Source: Physella acuta
Lineage: Eukaryota > Mollusca > Gastropoda > Physidae
Assembly: GCF_028476545.1 (NCBI RefSeq)
Contig: NW_026731570.1
Coordinates: 1-64,000, forward strand
Length of the DNA stretch: 64,000 bases
Reading direction: 5' to 3'
Every line of letters starts with the position of its first letter. The stretch's first letter is position 1. The position numbers and the translations under genes were made by a program. The notes beneath the pieces were generated by a model. That model saw nothing but the letters and a program-made list of their open reading frames with translations. It was not told where the DNA came from and searched no databases. Below, one piece after another: positions 1 through 12,866 of the stretch.

Positions 1-339
1 GACCGCCTATATCGATCAATGATTAAACAACATAAGCCTTACATTCTAAAGTTACAGGTTCTTTCAACCTCAGCCTATTGCATCAGTCGTAATCTGCGTC
101 GTCATGACAACGCTGTCAGTTCGTTAGCGAATTGTTGAGCACGCAGGTTCTAACACAATTGGCAGAGATTTGCCAACGTGAAGATTTTATTGTGAATTTT
201 AAATAAAAACTGGGTGGGGGGGGGGGTGGTAGTTCAACCCAATCAAAGGCATAGTAGTAAATACATTTTTTTTTTAACGGCCTTCAATAAAAGGTACAAG
301 GAATAAACACATTATACAAGAGGACGGCACGCGATAGCA
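1..339. other. no gene seen; AT-rich start of window
   Basis: No open frame with recognisable protein similarity. A run of G interrupted by one T lies at about 215-228 and a T run at about 266-275. Confidence 0.5.
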
Positions 340-760
340 AGATTATATGTATCGATAATACAAGTATCGTGTTAGAGGGTAGGTATGTTTTAATCAAGTA
401 AATACATTATTCGAGTACAATATGCGAAAGTGAGACAGTATGTATCGATACTACAAATATCGTGTTAGAGGGTAGCTATGATTTACTGAAGTTAACACAA
501 AATATTCAAATACGATATGAGAAAGCAGAACACTGTAACGATATTACAAGTATCGTGTTAGACTACCAATGTTTTACTCAATAAAACACCTAATACTCGA
601 GTAATTTATGCAAAACAAAGTGTAACACGTATAGCGTTAGAGACTAGCAAAGTCTTACTCAATTAAACACTTTGAATACTATATGCAAAACAATATGTAT
701 CGATACTACAAGTATCGTGTTAGAGACTACCAATGTTTAACTCAAGTACGAGCGCCACCA
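340..760. repeat. degenerate tandem repeat, period about 90 bp
   Basis: Five diverged copies are marked by the phrase TACAAGTATCGTGTTAGA and variants near 358, 453, 549, 630 and 707, each followed by a similar AAGT/AACAC-rich stretch. The divergence suggests an older array than those further right. Confidence 0.7.
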
Positions 761-1017
761 GAAAGCTGAATGACTTCAGATAAAAGTGTCCCTATCTTTG
801 ACTGGCTACAATTCTCCCATCTGTCAGGCCAATCCTCTCACGTTATAGCTTATTCTGACGAAGGCCTTAAGTCGACACATCGATTGTAGTGTAGCACTAG
901 TAACATTTTTTTTCAACTTAAAAAAAAAATGTTTTAAATAGTTTTGTATTTTCTCAATTGTTTTGGGAATTTATTTATATAACCATAGTTGTAGCGTGTA
1001 TTTTAGTTTTATTATAA

Positions 1018-1601
1018 AGGTGGGATGTAGCATATTTTAAGTACAGCAATAGGATGTAGCACCTATTTTGGTGTAACGGTGAGATGTAGAATCTATTTTG
1101 GTATAACGTGGGATGTACAATCTATTTTGGTATAACGTGGGATGTACAATCTATTTTAGTATAACGTGGGATGTAGTTTCTAATTTATTTTTATCATAAC
1201 GATGTAATATAGCATCTATTTTAGTATCCCGTGGGATGTAGCATCTATTATATTTTTATTATAACGATCTAATATAGAATCTATTTTTGCATAACGGTAG
1301 GATGTAGCATTATATTTTTATTATAACGATGTAATATAGCATTTATTTTAGCATAACGGGAGATGTAGCATCTATTTTAGTATAACGGTGGGATGTAGAA
1401 TCTATTTTATTTTTATTATAACGATCTAATATAGAATCTATTTTAGTATAACGGGAGATGTAGCACCTATTTTAGTATAACTGTGGGATGTAGCATCTAT
1501 TATATTTTTTATTATAATGATGTAATATAGCATCTATTTTAGTATAACGTGGGGTGTAGCACCTATTTTAGTATAACGGTGGGATGTAGATCCTATTTTA
1601 T
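1018..1601. repeat. minisatellite, about 30-bp unit
   Basis: About 19 copies of a unit built on GGGATGTAGCATCTATTTTA followed by GTATAAC. Copies differ by substitutions and small insertions of ATTTTTATTATAA, so the array is moderately diverged. Confidence 0.9.
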
Positions 1602-1734
1602 CGATTAAATTGATTTTCTCTCCCCGCTTGCTCAGAGGTGTAGAGATGAGGGGGGGGGGGGGGGAAATAAATGAAATGTCCTGAATACTGGACAGACTAG
1701 TTGACCTTCTGTGACGATATTTGCATGATGGTGG

Positions 1735-1975
1735 GTTTGTAATCTGGACACATGCGTGTAGATTGTTCTAGACATATGCTAGTACGTCAGTCTGAAAGTA
1801 TGCGTGTAGGATAGTCTGGACACATGCGTGTAGATAACTATGGACATATGCGTGTATAGAACTATGGGCACATGCGTGTAGTAGTCTGGACACACCAGTG
1901 TAGGTTAGGCATGCCTCATGCGTGTATCATGCGTGAACGTGTGTGCAGATGCGTGTAGCAGTGGGCAATACTTGA
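1735..1975. repeat. degenerate minisatellite, about 28-30 bp
   Basis: Repeated phrase GGACACATGCGTGTAG with variable linkers, roughly eight copies. Confidence 0.75.
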
Positions 1976-2330
1976 GTGTAACCACGGCGATATGTTCTTA
2001 AAGTCAACAACTGCGTGCTAAAAAGTCTTTGTGTCCTGACATAAAGCTTTGTTGCATCATGTCTGGTAGGCCGTAAATAGGCAGGTAATGGGGGGGGGGG
2101 GGGGGGGAGGGTGTGCTTGAGGAAGGGAGGTTGGGAGGAGGGAATAAAGCCAGCATCAGTAGCTTAGATACGACAAACAAAGATAGTTGTTGTAGATTTT
2201 GTGGTTTAGTAATGCGATGCACTGGGTTGGAGAGTAGCGTGTTCAGTGACGTCAAAAACTCAAATATGAATGTGTTGTAGGCGTGTGACGGTTGCAGGTG
2301 TTGGTGATTTTGTAGATAACTACATGTGCC
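1976..2330. other. no gene seen; poly-G tract
   Basis: Intervening sequence with a 17-18 base G run at about 2090-2107. The open frame on the minus strand is low complexity and not convincing. Confidence 0.5.
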
Positions 2331-2965
2331 ATTTATAGAAAGTGCCATGTATAGAAAGTGTCATGTATAGAAAGTGTCATGTATAGAAAGTGTCATGTAT
2401 AGAAAGTGCCATGTATAGAAAGTGCCATGTATAGAAAGTGCCATATAGAGAAAGTGTCATGTATAGAAAGTGTCATGTATAGAAAGTGCCATATATAGAA
2501 AGTGTCATGTATAGAAAGTGTCATGTATAGAAAGTGTCATGTATAGAAAGTGTCATGTATAGAAAGTGCCATGTATAGAAAGTGCCATATAGAGAAAGTG
2601 TCATGTATAGAAAGTGTCATGTATAGAAAGTGCCATATATAGAAAGTGTCATGTATAGAAAGTGTCATGTATAGAAAGTGTCATGTATAGAAAGTGTCAT
2701 GTATAGAAAGTGTCATGTATAGAAAGTGCCATGTATAGAAAGTGCCATATATAGAAAGCGCCATGTATAGAAAGTGCCGTGTATTGCAAATGCAAGTTTT
2801 ATAGAAAGTGCCATTTAAGATTTAAGAAAGTGCCACGAATTAAAAGTTCCCGGTATTAGAAGCGCAAAGTCTTACAAGTGCCGTTTATAGAAAAGTGACA
2901 TGTATTTCAAGTACCGTTTATAGAAAAGTGACATTTATAGAAAGCGCCATGTATTGCAAATGTCA
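2331..2965. repeat. minisatellite, 16-bp unit
   Basis: About 30 copies of AGTGTCATGTATAGAA (with GCCAT variants), very regular from 2331 to 2790 and degenerate to about 2965. Confidence 0.95.
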
Positions 2966-3224
2966 TTTTTAGAACTGCCATTGATTGAAAACCCCTATGT
3001 CAAGTGCCCTAGTTCCACAAGTACGGACACTGTCACAAGAGAGCCAAGAAATCTCAGACTGCGTGGGTGTGCTGCCAGAGAGGTGGGGTGGGGGTGGGGG
3101 ACAGACTCGACCCATTCAAGTCACGTGTCGCTTGTTTACCCAAGGCTAAGTGAGGACGCCATTTTTTCTCTCTCTGTCTCGCTGTGTGATTGTGCTGTTT
3201 AGGCTGTTGATCAGATCTCGAAAT

Positions 3225-3445
3225 CAAGCACTTGTTAACACCGGCACCAAGTTTTTATCACCGGCTCCGGCTTTGTATTACACCGGCTCCAGTTCTTTTT
3301 TTTCACAGCAGTTGTTGTTTTTTTAACACCGGCTCCAGTTTTTTAACACCAGCTTCACAAGTTTTGATCACCGGCTCCAACATTTTATTATTTATAATAC
3401 CGGCTTCGTTTTTTTAACACCGGCTCCAACTTTTTAAAAACACCG
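3225..3445. repeat. minisatellite, about 20-22 bp
   Basis: About ten copies of ACACCGGCTCCAGTTTTTT with variable T-run length. Confidence 0.85.
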
Positions 3446-3832
3446 GAATTTTTTTTATCATACTCCAACTATCTGTTCATCACCAACCCTCGACCTTGAC
3501 CCCAATGTATCAATACATAAATGAATCCGACACGCTTGAATAATTGCGCCTCGTAAATAAAAACTTGTCTTGTGAAATTAGTTGAGAAGAGCCAGATGTA
3601 TTTATATTCAACCCTAACCCTTAGAGAACCCCCTATTTATCATCAATCCCCACGACTGCCCCCCCCCGACCCCACAAGATGACCCCCGAACTTACCGACT
3701 CTCCCTATCACCCATATTTAACTTGACCAACCCCTCCTCTAAAACTCACCCTGAACACAACCCTCCTGCAACCCCTCCGCCCACCAACCCTCAGTTCTAT
3801 ACATACTTTTTATATTGGTTGTGCTCCTAACC
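3446..3832. other. no gene seen; C-rich spacer
   Basis: Pyrimidine-rich stretch with loosely repeated ACCC phrases. No coding signal. Confidence 0.4.
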
Positions 3833-4175
3833 CACAGTCCGCTATATTCCAATACCACAGTCTAGCATATTCCAATACCACGTCCAGTATATTCCAATAC
3901 CACAGTCCAGTATATTCCAATACCACATTCCAGTATATTCCAATACCACAGTCCGGTATATTCCAATACCACAGTCCGGTATATTCCAATACCACAGTCC
4001 AGTATATTCCAATACCACAGTCCGGTATATTCCAATACCACAGTCTAGCATATTCCAATACCACGTCCAGTATATTCCAATACCACAGTCCAGTATATTC
4101 CAATACCACAGTCTAGCATATTCCAATACCACGTCCAGTATATTCCAATACCACAGTCCAGTATATTCTAATACA
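3833..4175. repeat. minisatellite, 23-bp unit (21-bp variants)
   Basis: About 15 copies around GTATATTCCAATACCACAGT. Because 23 is not a multiple of three and the unit lacks stops in some frames, spurious open frames run through it on the minus strand. Confidence 0.95.
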
Positions 4176-4608
4176 AGTCCACTACATACTGTTTACATAG
4201 GTTATATTCCTACACCACACCTAACTCGCCTGTGGCGGGTTCGGATCCCATGTCGTCATCGTACCCCACGGGTAAGGCACATCCTTAAATATTATTCCCC
4301 ACCCACCACAAAATCCTACAACACAAACAAACTCTGAATACCCCCCCCCACCTTATCAAGACATGCTGTCCCTGATTATTTTTTCCCCCTGTTAATTCTC
4401 ATTTGAGCTAACGACGCTCTGGGGATTTGAATCTCAATTCATTTCAAGGATTTATTGGCCCCAGTTTTTCATCCTTACAGTTATTTCCCTTACGTCCAAG
4501 TTACGCCCCTTTCGACAAATGAAGAGGTTCGCACCCTATCGTAAGTTCCAACATATTGCTAAATCGTTTATAAAGATGATTTATTTTCAAGAAAGGCGGA
4601 GGGGCAGG
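4176..4608. other. no gene seen
   Basis: Non-repetitive spacer with a short C run at about 4340-4350. Nothing recognisable. Confidence 0.4.
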
Positions 4609-4770
4609 CAGTGTTTCTTTCAGGCATCTCTTTAGGGGGGGGGGGGGTGAAATAGAATGTATATATAAATATATTGCCCGTGTCCCTCCCCCCCCTTGGA
4701 AAATTCAGTACGTCCCCCACCGATAGTTCCAAGTTTCCACCCCCGAGAAAAAAGCCTGAAAGAAACACTA
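4609..4770. mobile_element. short MITE with hAT-like ends
   Basis: The left end CAGTGTTTCTTTCAGG and the right end CCTGAAAGAAACACT are inverted repeats of about 16 bp. Flanking 8-mers ggggcagg (left) and gaggtagg (right) agree at 6 of 8 positions, as expected for a decayed hAT target duplication. The interior is a G-run, AT-rich centre and C-run with no coding capacity. The same right-end phrase recurs near 17460, 20700 and 35285. Confidence 0.65.
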
Positions 4771-5085
4771 GAGGTAGGGGACCTAGCACAACACCCACAC
4801 ACACCAATTTGAAACTTTAGTCAACAAAAGCAAACACCAAATCACCTCGCGTCTCCCAGATCGGCTAATGACGGCTGGCCTAATTAGACACGGTCGTGGC
4901 TCAAGTTTATTGAACAACGTTAATGATAGCCACGTCAAGTGACGTTAGGTCTAAAAATAGCACGGGTCCGTGTTAGGATGGGATAGTTTGTGGGTCGTCT
5001 TGATGAAAAACGGGACGCTGAGAACACGGGTCATAATGTAGAGAGCCCAGGATCCACACGGGTAATAACAAGGAACCCACCCTAA
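4771..5085. other. no gene seen
   Basis: Spacer between the short MITE and the 31-bp array. Nothing recognised. Confidence 0.4.
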
Positions 5086-5835
5086 CACATAGCTGACTTA
5101 CAGACTCCACCCTAACACATAGCTGACACACAGACTCCACCCCCAATACATAGCTGACACACAGACCACACCCCCAATACATAGCTGACACACAGACCAC
5201 ACCCCCAATACATAGCTGACGCACAGACCACACCCCCAATACATAGCTGACACACAGACCACACCCCCAATACATAGCTGACACACAGACCACACCCCCA
5301 ATACATAGCTGTCACACAGACTCCACCCCCAATACATAGCTGACACACAGACCCCCACACCAACACATAGCAGACACACAGACCACACCCCCAACACATA
5401 GCCGAAACACAGACTCCACCCCCAATACATAGCTGACACACAGACCCCCACATCAACACATAGCTGACACACAGACCACACCCCCAACACATAGCTGTCA
5501 CACAGACTCCACCCCCAATACATAGCTGACACACAGACCCCCACCCCCAACACATAGCTCACACACAGACTCCACCCCCAACACATAGCTTACACACATA
5601 CCCCACCCATAACATTTAACTGACACACAGACCCACCCCCAACACATATCTCAAACACAGACCCCCACCCCATAACCTAGCTGATATACAGACCCAAACA
5701 ATTGACTGACACACAGACTCCACCCCCAACACATAGCTGACACACAGGCTCCGCCCCATAACCTAGCTGATATACAAACCCCACAAATGACTGACACACA
5801 GACCACACCCCCAACACATAACTGACACTTCTAGC
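5086..5835. repeat. minisatellite, 31-bp unit
   Basis: About 24 copies. The core is CCCCCAATACATAGCTGACA followed by CACAGACCACA. Copies are near-identical in 5130-5330 and more variable to the right. Long minus-strand open frames here (VCQLC/YWGW-type peptides) are by-products of the repeat. Confidence 0.95.
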
Positions 5836-6799
5836 TTCAGGCTCCTCCCCTAACAAACTCTGTACTCCCTGAACAACTATTTAACCACATTACATTTCTC
5901 TCTACCAATTTATAAATAACTTTCCGTGACTTCAATAATTCTACCTAACCTTTCTTTTAAATAGTTTAGCTAACTGCTTTAACTTTAGTTGTAGAAAAGA
6001 AACAAAAAACGTCATCCAAAATAGCGTTCATCGATTTCTCCATTTTTGGGGTGGATTCGTGGGGATCGATACTGTAGTATTATAGACGGGCAGTTTCGGT
6101 AATCGATGCGGGTTTAAACTGGGTAGTTTGAGTAATCGATGCTAGTTTTATCGGTGAGGTCATTGATCTGCGCCAGGATTTTATTTTCTCACGGCCGAGA
6201 TGTCCAGGCGTGATTGTGCGAGATGAGGGAGTCTCGTCTCTACGACACCCCTCGGGACGGGATGGGGGGGGGGGGGGTGAGGAACTATGAGGATAGATGG
6301 ACGCCTTGTGTGTGCTGGAAGGTCTTGTTAGACGTGTCAAGCGGGGGCCGTGCTGTGGGAATGTGTTGGGGGGGGGGGGGGGGAGGAGGGTGTCCAGTAA
6401 ACAAAACTTCCGGTTAAAAGAGAAATAAAGTCACGTGATGTCAAGCGACGACACGCCATTGGCGGGGTGTGACCGAGGTGTCTAAAAATAGAACAGGCAA
6501 ATACGAAGAGGTTGAACTAGGGGTGCTGTACAAGTGGCGTGTACAGTGATAACCCGGTAATCTCCACTTGAGTAATTCCTAACAGAGTTGTCTCTGTGTG
6601 AAAGATGTTATCAAAATCTGCACGTCCCAGCCAATTGTGTAGACGGCAGCGCTACTAGTTTACAGCAGGCTAGAAGATTAACAGTACCATCCCACATTAC
6701 CATCCCAGATTAACTTTACCATCCCAAAATAGAGTACTACAGGTACTATCACAGCTCCTGTACTTTCCTTCAGCTTTGGATGTACTTTGATGTCCTATA
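5836..6799. other. no gene seen; two poly-G runs
   Basis: G runs at about 6265-6276 and 6370-6383. Short open frames are low complexity. A CACGTG E-box occurs at about 6433. Confidence 0.4.
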
Positions 6800-7225
6800 G
6801 ATCTGTACATCGCGATGTTCTATAATGTCTTGTAATGTGTATATCTCGATGTACTATAATGTCTTGTAGATTTGCAATCTCGATGTCTTATAATGTAGAT
6901 TTGTATATCTCGATGTCCTATAATGTCTTGTAGATTTGTATATCTCGATGTCTTATAATGTAGATTTGTATATTTCGATGTCCTATAATGTCTTGTAGAT
7001 TTGTATATCTCGATGTCAAATAGTGTCCTGAAGATTTCTACATCTAAATGTCTATGTGCCATTCAGATATGTACATCTAGAAGTCGTTTGTCCTATAGAG
7101 TCCTGTAAATGTGTACTAGATGTCCTATAGTGTCCTGTAAATGTGTACATCTAGATGTCCTATAGTGTCCTGTAAATGTGTACATCTAGATGTCCTAGTG
7201 TCCTGTAAAAGTGTACATCTAGATG
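6800..7225. repeat. minisatellite, about 35-bp unit, two sub-types
   Basis: Left half: about seven units around GATGTCCTATAATGTCTTGT plus a TAGATTTGTATATCTC tail. Right half: about four units around GTCCTATAGTGTCCTGTAAA plus TGTGTACATCTAGAT. The sub-types are clearly related. Confidence 0.9.
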
Positions 7226-7607
7226 TCCTGTGATGTCCTCTGAAGGAGCCATGTCACCGTGACCTTCCCTACAAATCAAGGCATAACATTCAGCTGACAG
7301 TTCGTGTTTTAAACTGTCAATCTGGGCCGTGTTTAAGATTCTTCAGAGAATTAAATAGGCTTGGAAAACTTGAATCGATAATTTAATCAACCAACGCTAC
7401 CGCACTTAGCAGGCTTTCCACTGAATTTTCTTCTTACTTTCAACTTGGCTTCTCATATTTTTCTCATTTTGTACTCGACTATGCTTTTTAAATTTACTTA
7501 CATTCGAATATTTTATGAGAAGGATCCTCTAACAAGCTTGGCGTAAAAGACCTACATAAGAACATTGTTCATCGTTGTACATCCCAGGCTTATTATAAAC
7601 TAAGCAT
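7226..7607. other. no gene seen
   Basis: Unique AT-rich spacer between the 35-bp array and a SINE. Confidence 0.4.
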
Positions 7608-7795
7608 GGGAAGGCGTGGCCTAGTGGTAGAGAGTTAGAGTGCTAACCCAAAGTCTCGGGTTCGAATTCGGGTTCAAGTCAGTATAGCGTTCATGATTCC
7701 ACCCAGCTCTGATGGGTATCTAACTCGTTCACCACACTATTCTTGCATAAGCCGAGGTCTCTGAAACAGATGAACTCAACTTCATATGCCCCATG
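7608..7795 (+). mobile_element. tRNA-derived SINE, family 1
   Basis: The head carries an A-box-like TGGCCTAGTGG and a B-box-like GGTTCGAATTCGGG at tRNA spacing, followed by a body with CCACCCAGCTCTGATGGGTA and a tail containing ACAGATGAACTC and ACTTCAT. The body phrase is found inverted near 47410, which supports a dispersed family. As an intact tRNA the anticodon arm is not credible. Confidence 0.8.
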
Positions 7796-7964
7796 TGTCA
7801 AGGTGGAGATATACTAAGCCATCTAACCCTAACCATATACGAAATCTTCGGGTAATTGTAACGTTTACAACCATCCCAGATATACGAGTGCATGTGTACG
7901 GTAAAACAATGAAAACTATAGAGTAGTGTTCCCAGGCAACGGGGCTTATTAGAACCACAGGTGT

Positions 7965-8990
7965 ATATATCAACACAGGCAGGTGTATATGTTAACACAT
8001 ACAGGTGTATATATGAACACATACAGGTGTATATATGAACACAGACAGGTGTATATATCAACAAAGACAGGTGTATATATCGACACAGACAGGTGTATAT
8101 ATCAACACAGGTGTATATATCAACAAAGACAGGTGTATATATGAACACAGACAGGTGTATATATCAACAAAGACAGGTGTATATATCAACAAAGACAGGT
8201 GTATATATCAACACAGACAGGTGTATATATCAACACAGACAGGTGTATATATCGACACAGACAGGTGTATATATCAACACAGACAGGTGTATATATCAAC
8301 AAAGACAGGTGTATATATGAACACAGACAGGTGTATATATCAACAAAGACAGGTGTATATATCAACACAGATAGGTGTATATATCGACACAGACAGGTGT
8401 ATATATCAACACAGACAGGTGTATATATCAACAAAGACAGGTGTATATATGAACACAGACAGGTGTATATATCAACAAAGACAGGTGTATATATCGACAC
8501 ATACAGGTGTATATATGAACACAGACAGGTGTATATATCAACAAAGACAGGTGTATATATCAACAAAGACAGGTGTATATATCAACACAGACAGGTGTAT
8601 ATATCAACACAGACAGGTGTATATATCGACACTGACAGGTGTATATATCAACACAGACAGGTGTATATATCAACACAGATAGGTGTATATATCAACACAG
8701 ACAGGTGTATATATCAACACAGACAGGTGTTTATATCAACACAGATAGGTGTATATATCAACACAGCATAGGTGTATATATCAACACAGATAGGTGTATA
8801 TATCAACACAGCATAGGTGTATATATCAACACAGCATAGGTGTATATATCAACACAGATAGGTGTATATATCAACACAGCATAGGTGTATATATCAACAC
8901 AGACAGATGTATATATCAACACAGACAGGTGTATATATGAACACAGATAGGTGTATATAGCAACACAGATAGGTGTATATACCAACTATC
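7965..8990. repeat. minisatellite, 22-bp unit, about 46 copies
   Basis: The unit is GTGTATATATCAACACAGAC plus AG, with AAAG, GAAC and GCAT variants. The period is not a multiple of three and several frames lack stops, so open frames up to 215 codons run through it. None shows coding character. Copies are near-identical, suggesting recent homogenisation. Confidence 0.95.
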
Positions 8991-9120
8991 AAAGGTGTAG
9001 TTTAGATACAGCTATCACATGTGTATATATCAACAATCACATATGTATACGTGCAATCATGCCTAACGAAGTTTCATTCAATCCCACACAGCTACCATAG
9101 AGCCACATAATAACACACAA

Positions 9121-11585
9121 CCCCTACAACTACCGACAACCACACACAAACCCCCTACAACCTTAACTCATCCCCTACAACCATAGCTCATCCCCTAAAA
9201 CCTTAGCTCATCCCCTACAACCTTAGCTCATCCCCTACAACCTTAGCTCATGCCCTACAACCTTAGCTCATGCCCTACAACCTTAGCTCATCCCCCACAA
9301 CCTGAGCTCATCCCCCACAACCTTAGCTCATCCCCTACAACCTTAGCTCATCCCCTACAACCTTAGCTCATCCCCTACAACCTTAGCTCATCCCCTACAA
9401 CCTTAGCTCATCCCGTACAACCTTAGCTCATCCCGTACAACCTTAGCTCATGCCCTACTACCTTAGCTCATGCCCTACAACCTTAGCTCATCCCCTACAA
9501 CCTTAGCTCATCCCCTACAACCTTAGCTCATGCCCTACAACCTTAGCTCATGCCCTACAACCTTAGCTCATCCCCTACAACCTTAGCTCATGCCCTAAAA
9601 CCTTAGCTCATGCCCTACAACCTTAGCTCATGCCCTACAACCTTACCCACATCCCCTACAACCTTAGCTCATCCCCTACAACCTTAGCTCATGCCCTACA
9701 ACCTTACCCACATCCCCTACAACCTTAGCTCATCCCCTACAACCTTAGCTCATGCCTTACACCCTTAGCTCATGCCCTACAACCGTAGATCATGCCCTAC
9801 AACCTTAGCTCATGCCCTACAACCTTAGCTCATCCCCTACAACCTTAGCTCATCCCCTACAACCTTAGCCACATCCCCTACAACCTTAACTCATCCCCTA
9901 CAACCTTTGCTCATGCCCTACAACCTTAGCTCATGCCCTACAACCTTAGCTCATGCCCTACAACCGTAGACAATGCCCTACAACTTTAGCTCACCCCCTA
10001 CAACCTTAGCTCATCCCCTACAACCTTACCCACATCCCCTACAACCTTAGCTCATCCCCTACAACCCTAGCTCATGCCCTACAACCTTACCCACATCCCC
10101 TACAACCTTAGCTCATCCCCTACAACCTTAGCTCATGCCCTACAACCGTAGATCATGCCCTACAACCTTAGCTCATGCCTTACAACCTTAGCTCATCCCC
10201 TACAACCTTAGCTCATCCCCTACAACCTTAGCCACATCCCCTACAACCTTAGCTCATCCCCTACAACCTTAGATCATCCCCTACAACTTTAGCTCATGCC
10301 CTACAGCCTTAGCTCATCCCCTACAACCTTAGCTCATCCCCTACAACCTTAGCTCATCTTCTACAACCTTAGCTCATCCCCTACAACCTTACCCACATCC
10401 CCTACAACCTTAGCTCATCCCCTACAACATTAGCGCATGCCCTACAACCTTACCCACATCCCCTACAACCTTAGCTCATCCCCTACAACCTTAGCTCATC
10501 CCCTACAACCTTAGCTCATCCCCTACAACCTTAGCTCATCCCCTACAACTTTAGCTCATGCCCTACAACCTTAGCTCATCCCCTACAACCTTAGCTCATC
10601 CCCTACAACCTTACCCACATCCCGTTCAACCTTAGCTCATCCCCTACAACCTTAGCTCATCCCCTACAACCTTAGCTCATCCCCTACAACCTTAGCTCAT
10701 GCTCTACAACCTTAGCTCATCCCCTACAACCTTAGCTCATCCCCTACAACCTTAGATCATCCCCTACAACTTTAGCTCATGCCCTACAGCCTTAGCTCAT
10801 CCCCTACAACCTTAGCTCATCCCCTACAACCTTAGCTCATCTCCTACAAGCTTAGCTCATCCCCTACAACCTTAGCTCATCCCCTACAACCTTAGCTCAT
10901 CCCCTACAACCTTAGCTCATCCCCTACAACCTTAGCTCATGCCCTACAACCTTACCCACATCCCCTACAACCTTAGCTCATCCCCTACAACCTTAGCTCA
11001 TCCCCTACAACCTTAGCTCATCCCCTACAACTTTAGCTCATGCCCTACAACCTTAGCTCATCCCCTACAACCTTAGCTCATCCCCTACAACCTTACCCAC
11101 ATCCCCTACAACCTTAGCTCATCCCCTACAACCTTAGCTCATCCCCTACAACCTTAGCTCATCCCCTACAACTTTAGCTCATGCCCTACAACCTTAGCTC
11201 ATCCCCTACAACCTTAGCTCATGCCCTACAACCTTAGCTCATCCCCTACAACCTTAGATCATCCCCTACAGCCTTAGATCATCCCCTACAACCTTAGCTC
11301 ATCCCCTTAGCTCATCCCTTACAACCTAAGCTCATCCCCTACAACCTTAGCTCATACCCTACAACATTAGCTCATCCCCTACAACCTTAGCTCATGCCCT
11401 ACAACCGTAGCTCATCCCCTACAACCTTAGCTCATCCCCTACAACCTTAGCTCATCCCCTTAGCTCATCCCCTACAACCTAAGCTCATCCCCTACAACCT
11501 TAGCTCATACCCTACAACCTCAACTCATCCCCTACAACCTTAGCTCATGCCCTACAACCGTAGACAATGCCCTACAACTACCGAC
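9121..11585. repeat. minisatellite, 20-bp unit, about 120 copies with higher-order structure
   Basis: The unit is CTACAACCTTAGCTCATCCC, with CATGCC variants and occasional longer units carrying TTACCCACATCCCC. Marker variants recur at long distances: CCGTAGATCATGCCC near 9783 and 10146 (about 363 bp apart), and a TTAGATCATCCCC block near 10268 and 10752 (about 484 bp apart). This implies duplication of multi-unit blocks as well as single-unit slippage. Almost no stop-free frame results. Confidence 0.97.
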
Positions 11586-12344
11586 AACCACAACCACAGA
11601 CATCTCCGTACAGCAGACAACCCGCAACAGCCACACAAACCACTACAACACAAAACCACACACATCCAGCGGCTTAAACTCACTGCCAACTTAAATCCCC
11701 TACCGTCTACTTAAATTCTCGCGTAATTCCAAATCTCACAGGAATGGAGAGACACCCCCCTCCCAACACACATGTAACACAAGACATATCTGTTAACTAT
11801 AAAAAATGGCATCTGTAATATATTTAAGAAAAACAACGAACATAAATCAATACTTCTAAACATTGTTTTTTAAACATGATGTTTTTAAATTATCCTGTCA
11901 AGACAAGGCATACATTTATACAGACAGTTGGAGAGTGCCTATGGTTTTCTTAAATTGTGCCGGATAAAAATAGTTCTTTCCTCAAATTTAGGGCCATTAA
12001 ACATTTTATTTTCGGCTAATACATCATGTCACCCCCCCCCCCCCCCCTCACCAAACACACTGGTTTTAAGTAATGTGTAGAAAGGTGAACTATAGTTCAA
12101 ATGGGTAACTTATTAGTACTTATAGTACTTATACATAGCTTAAATGAGTACGAAAATGTGTACAATATCAGTAACAATGTGTACTGTGTACCAAAGGTCT
12201 ATATAATTAATGGCAGGATACAGCACCTATGGCTAAAGCCTCTAAAACAAAGTAAAAAAATAGTTCCCTTTTTTAACTGGACGGTCCTCGGGACAAGGGA
12301 ATTACAGTTCGCATAATCTGTGGCCTCGGCACTGGAAGGGGTGG
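11586..12344. other. no gene seen; poly-C tract
   Basis: AT-rich sequence with a C run of about 17 bases at 12032-12048. The 71-codon open frame at 12101 lacks recognisable similarity. Confidence 0.4.
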
Positions 12345-12505
12345 GTGTGGTCAGCACTAAGCCCAGCCGCCTTTCTTTTCCTTAATGTGAGTTGGGTATT
12401 CATCATAGCTGGTTGGGCTCAGGGACGTTCTACTGACTTCAACCCGGATTCGAATTCGAGACTTAGCAGTTTGGCGCTCTACCGTTAGGCCACGTCGTCC
12501 CCATC
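12345..12505 (-). mobile_element. tRNA-derived SINE, family 1-like, inverted
   Basis: Read on the minus strand, the head has GTGGCCTAACGGTAGAGCG (A box) and a B-box-like region around ATTCGAATCCGGGTTGAAG, followed by a diverged body. The tRNA-like head resembles the copy at 7608, but the body differs, so it could be a sister family. Confidence 0.65.
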
Positions 12506-12866
12506 TTTAAAAAAAAAACAAGTTAATAAAAAGTCTAGTGACAATTTAAGCGCAATTTCCTTATGTTATCCATAACAATTTTTAATTTTTTGTGACCGAA
12601 CGCAAGGATATTTTTTTTGCGCTAAAAAAAAGACAACTATATTAACCTATATCAACGGAAATAGTTTTATTTTAACGAGTAGGCCTACACGATGCTCAGT
12701 TTAAAAAAAGTAGTAAATATCATTCTAGCACTATTTTAGTAGCACTATTTTTTGCTAAATTACATGAAGATTCAAATAGTTTTCAATATTACAAATATTT
12801 GTGTAGCCACATTGGCGACCTTATTTCCGCTATTTTTAAAGCTTTTCTTAATTCTTTAATATATAA
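12506..12866. other. no gene seen
   Basis: AT-rich spacer before the hAT-like MITE. Confidence 0.4.

Noticed and set aside
7608-7690. Functional tRNA genes in the SINE heads
   Set aside because: A and B boxes are recognisable, but the cloverleaf, anticodon loop and acceptor stem do not fold cleanly, and the sequences continue into SINE bodies.
8035-8771. Long open frames (up to 215 codons) in the 22-bp array
   Set aside because: Several frames are open on both strands, the peptides are pure reflections of the DNA unit, and no flanking coding signal exists.
9121-11585. CRISPR-like array
   Set aside because: The 20-bp repeats are directly adjacent with no unique spacers, in an animal genome. 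Ordinary satellite.
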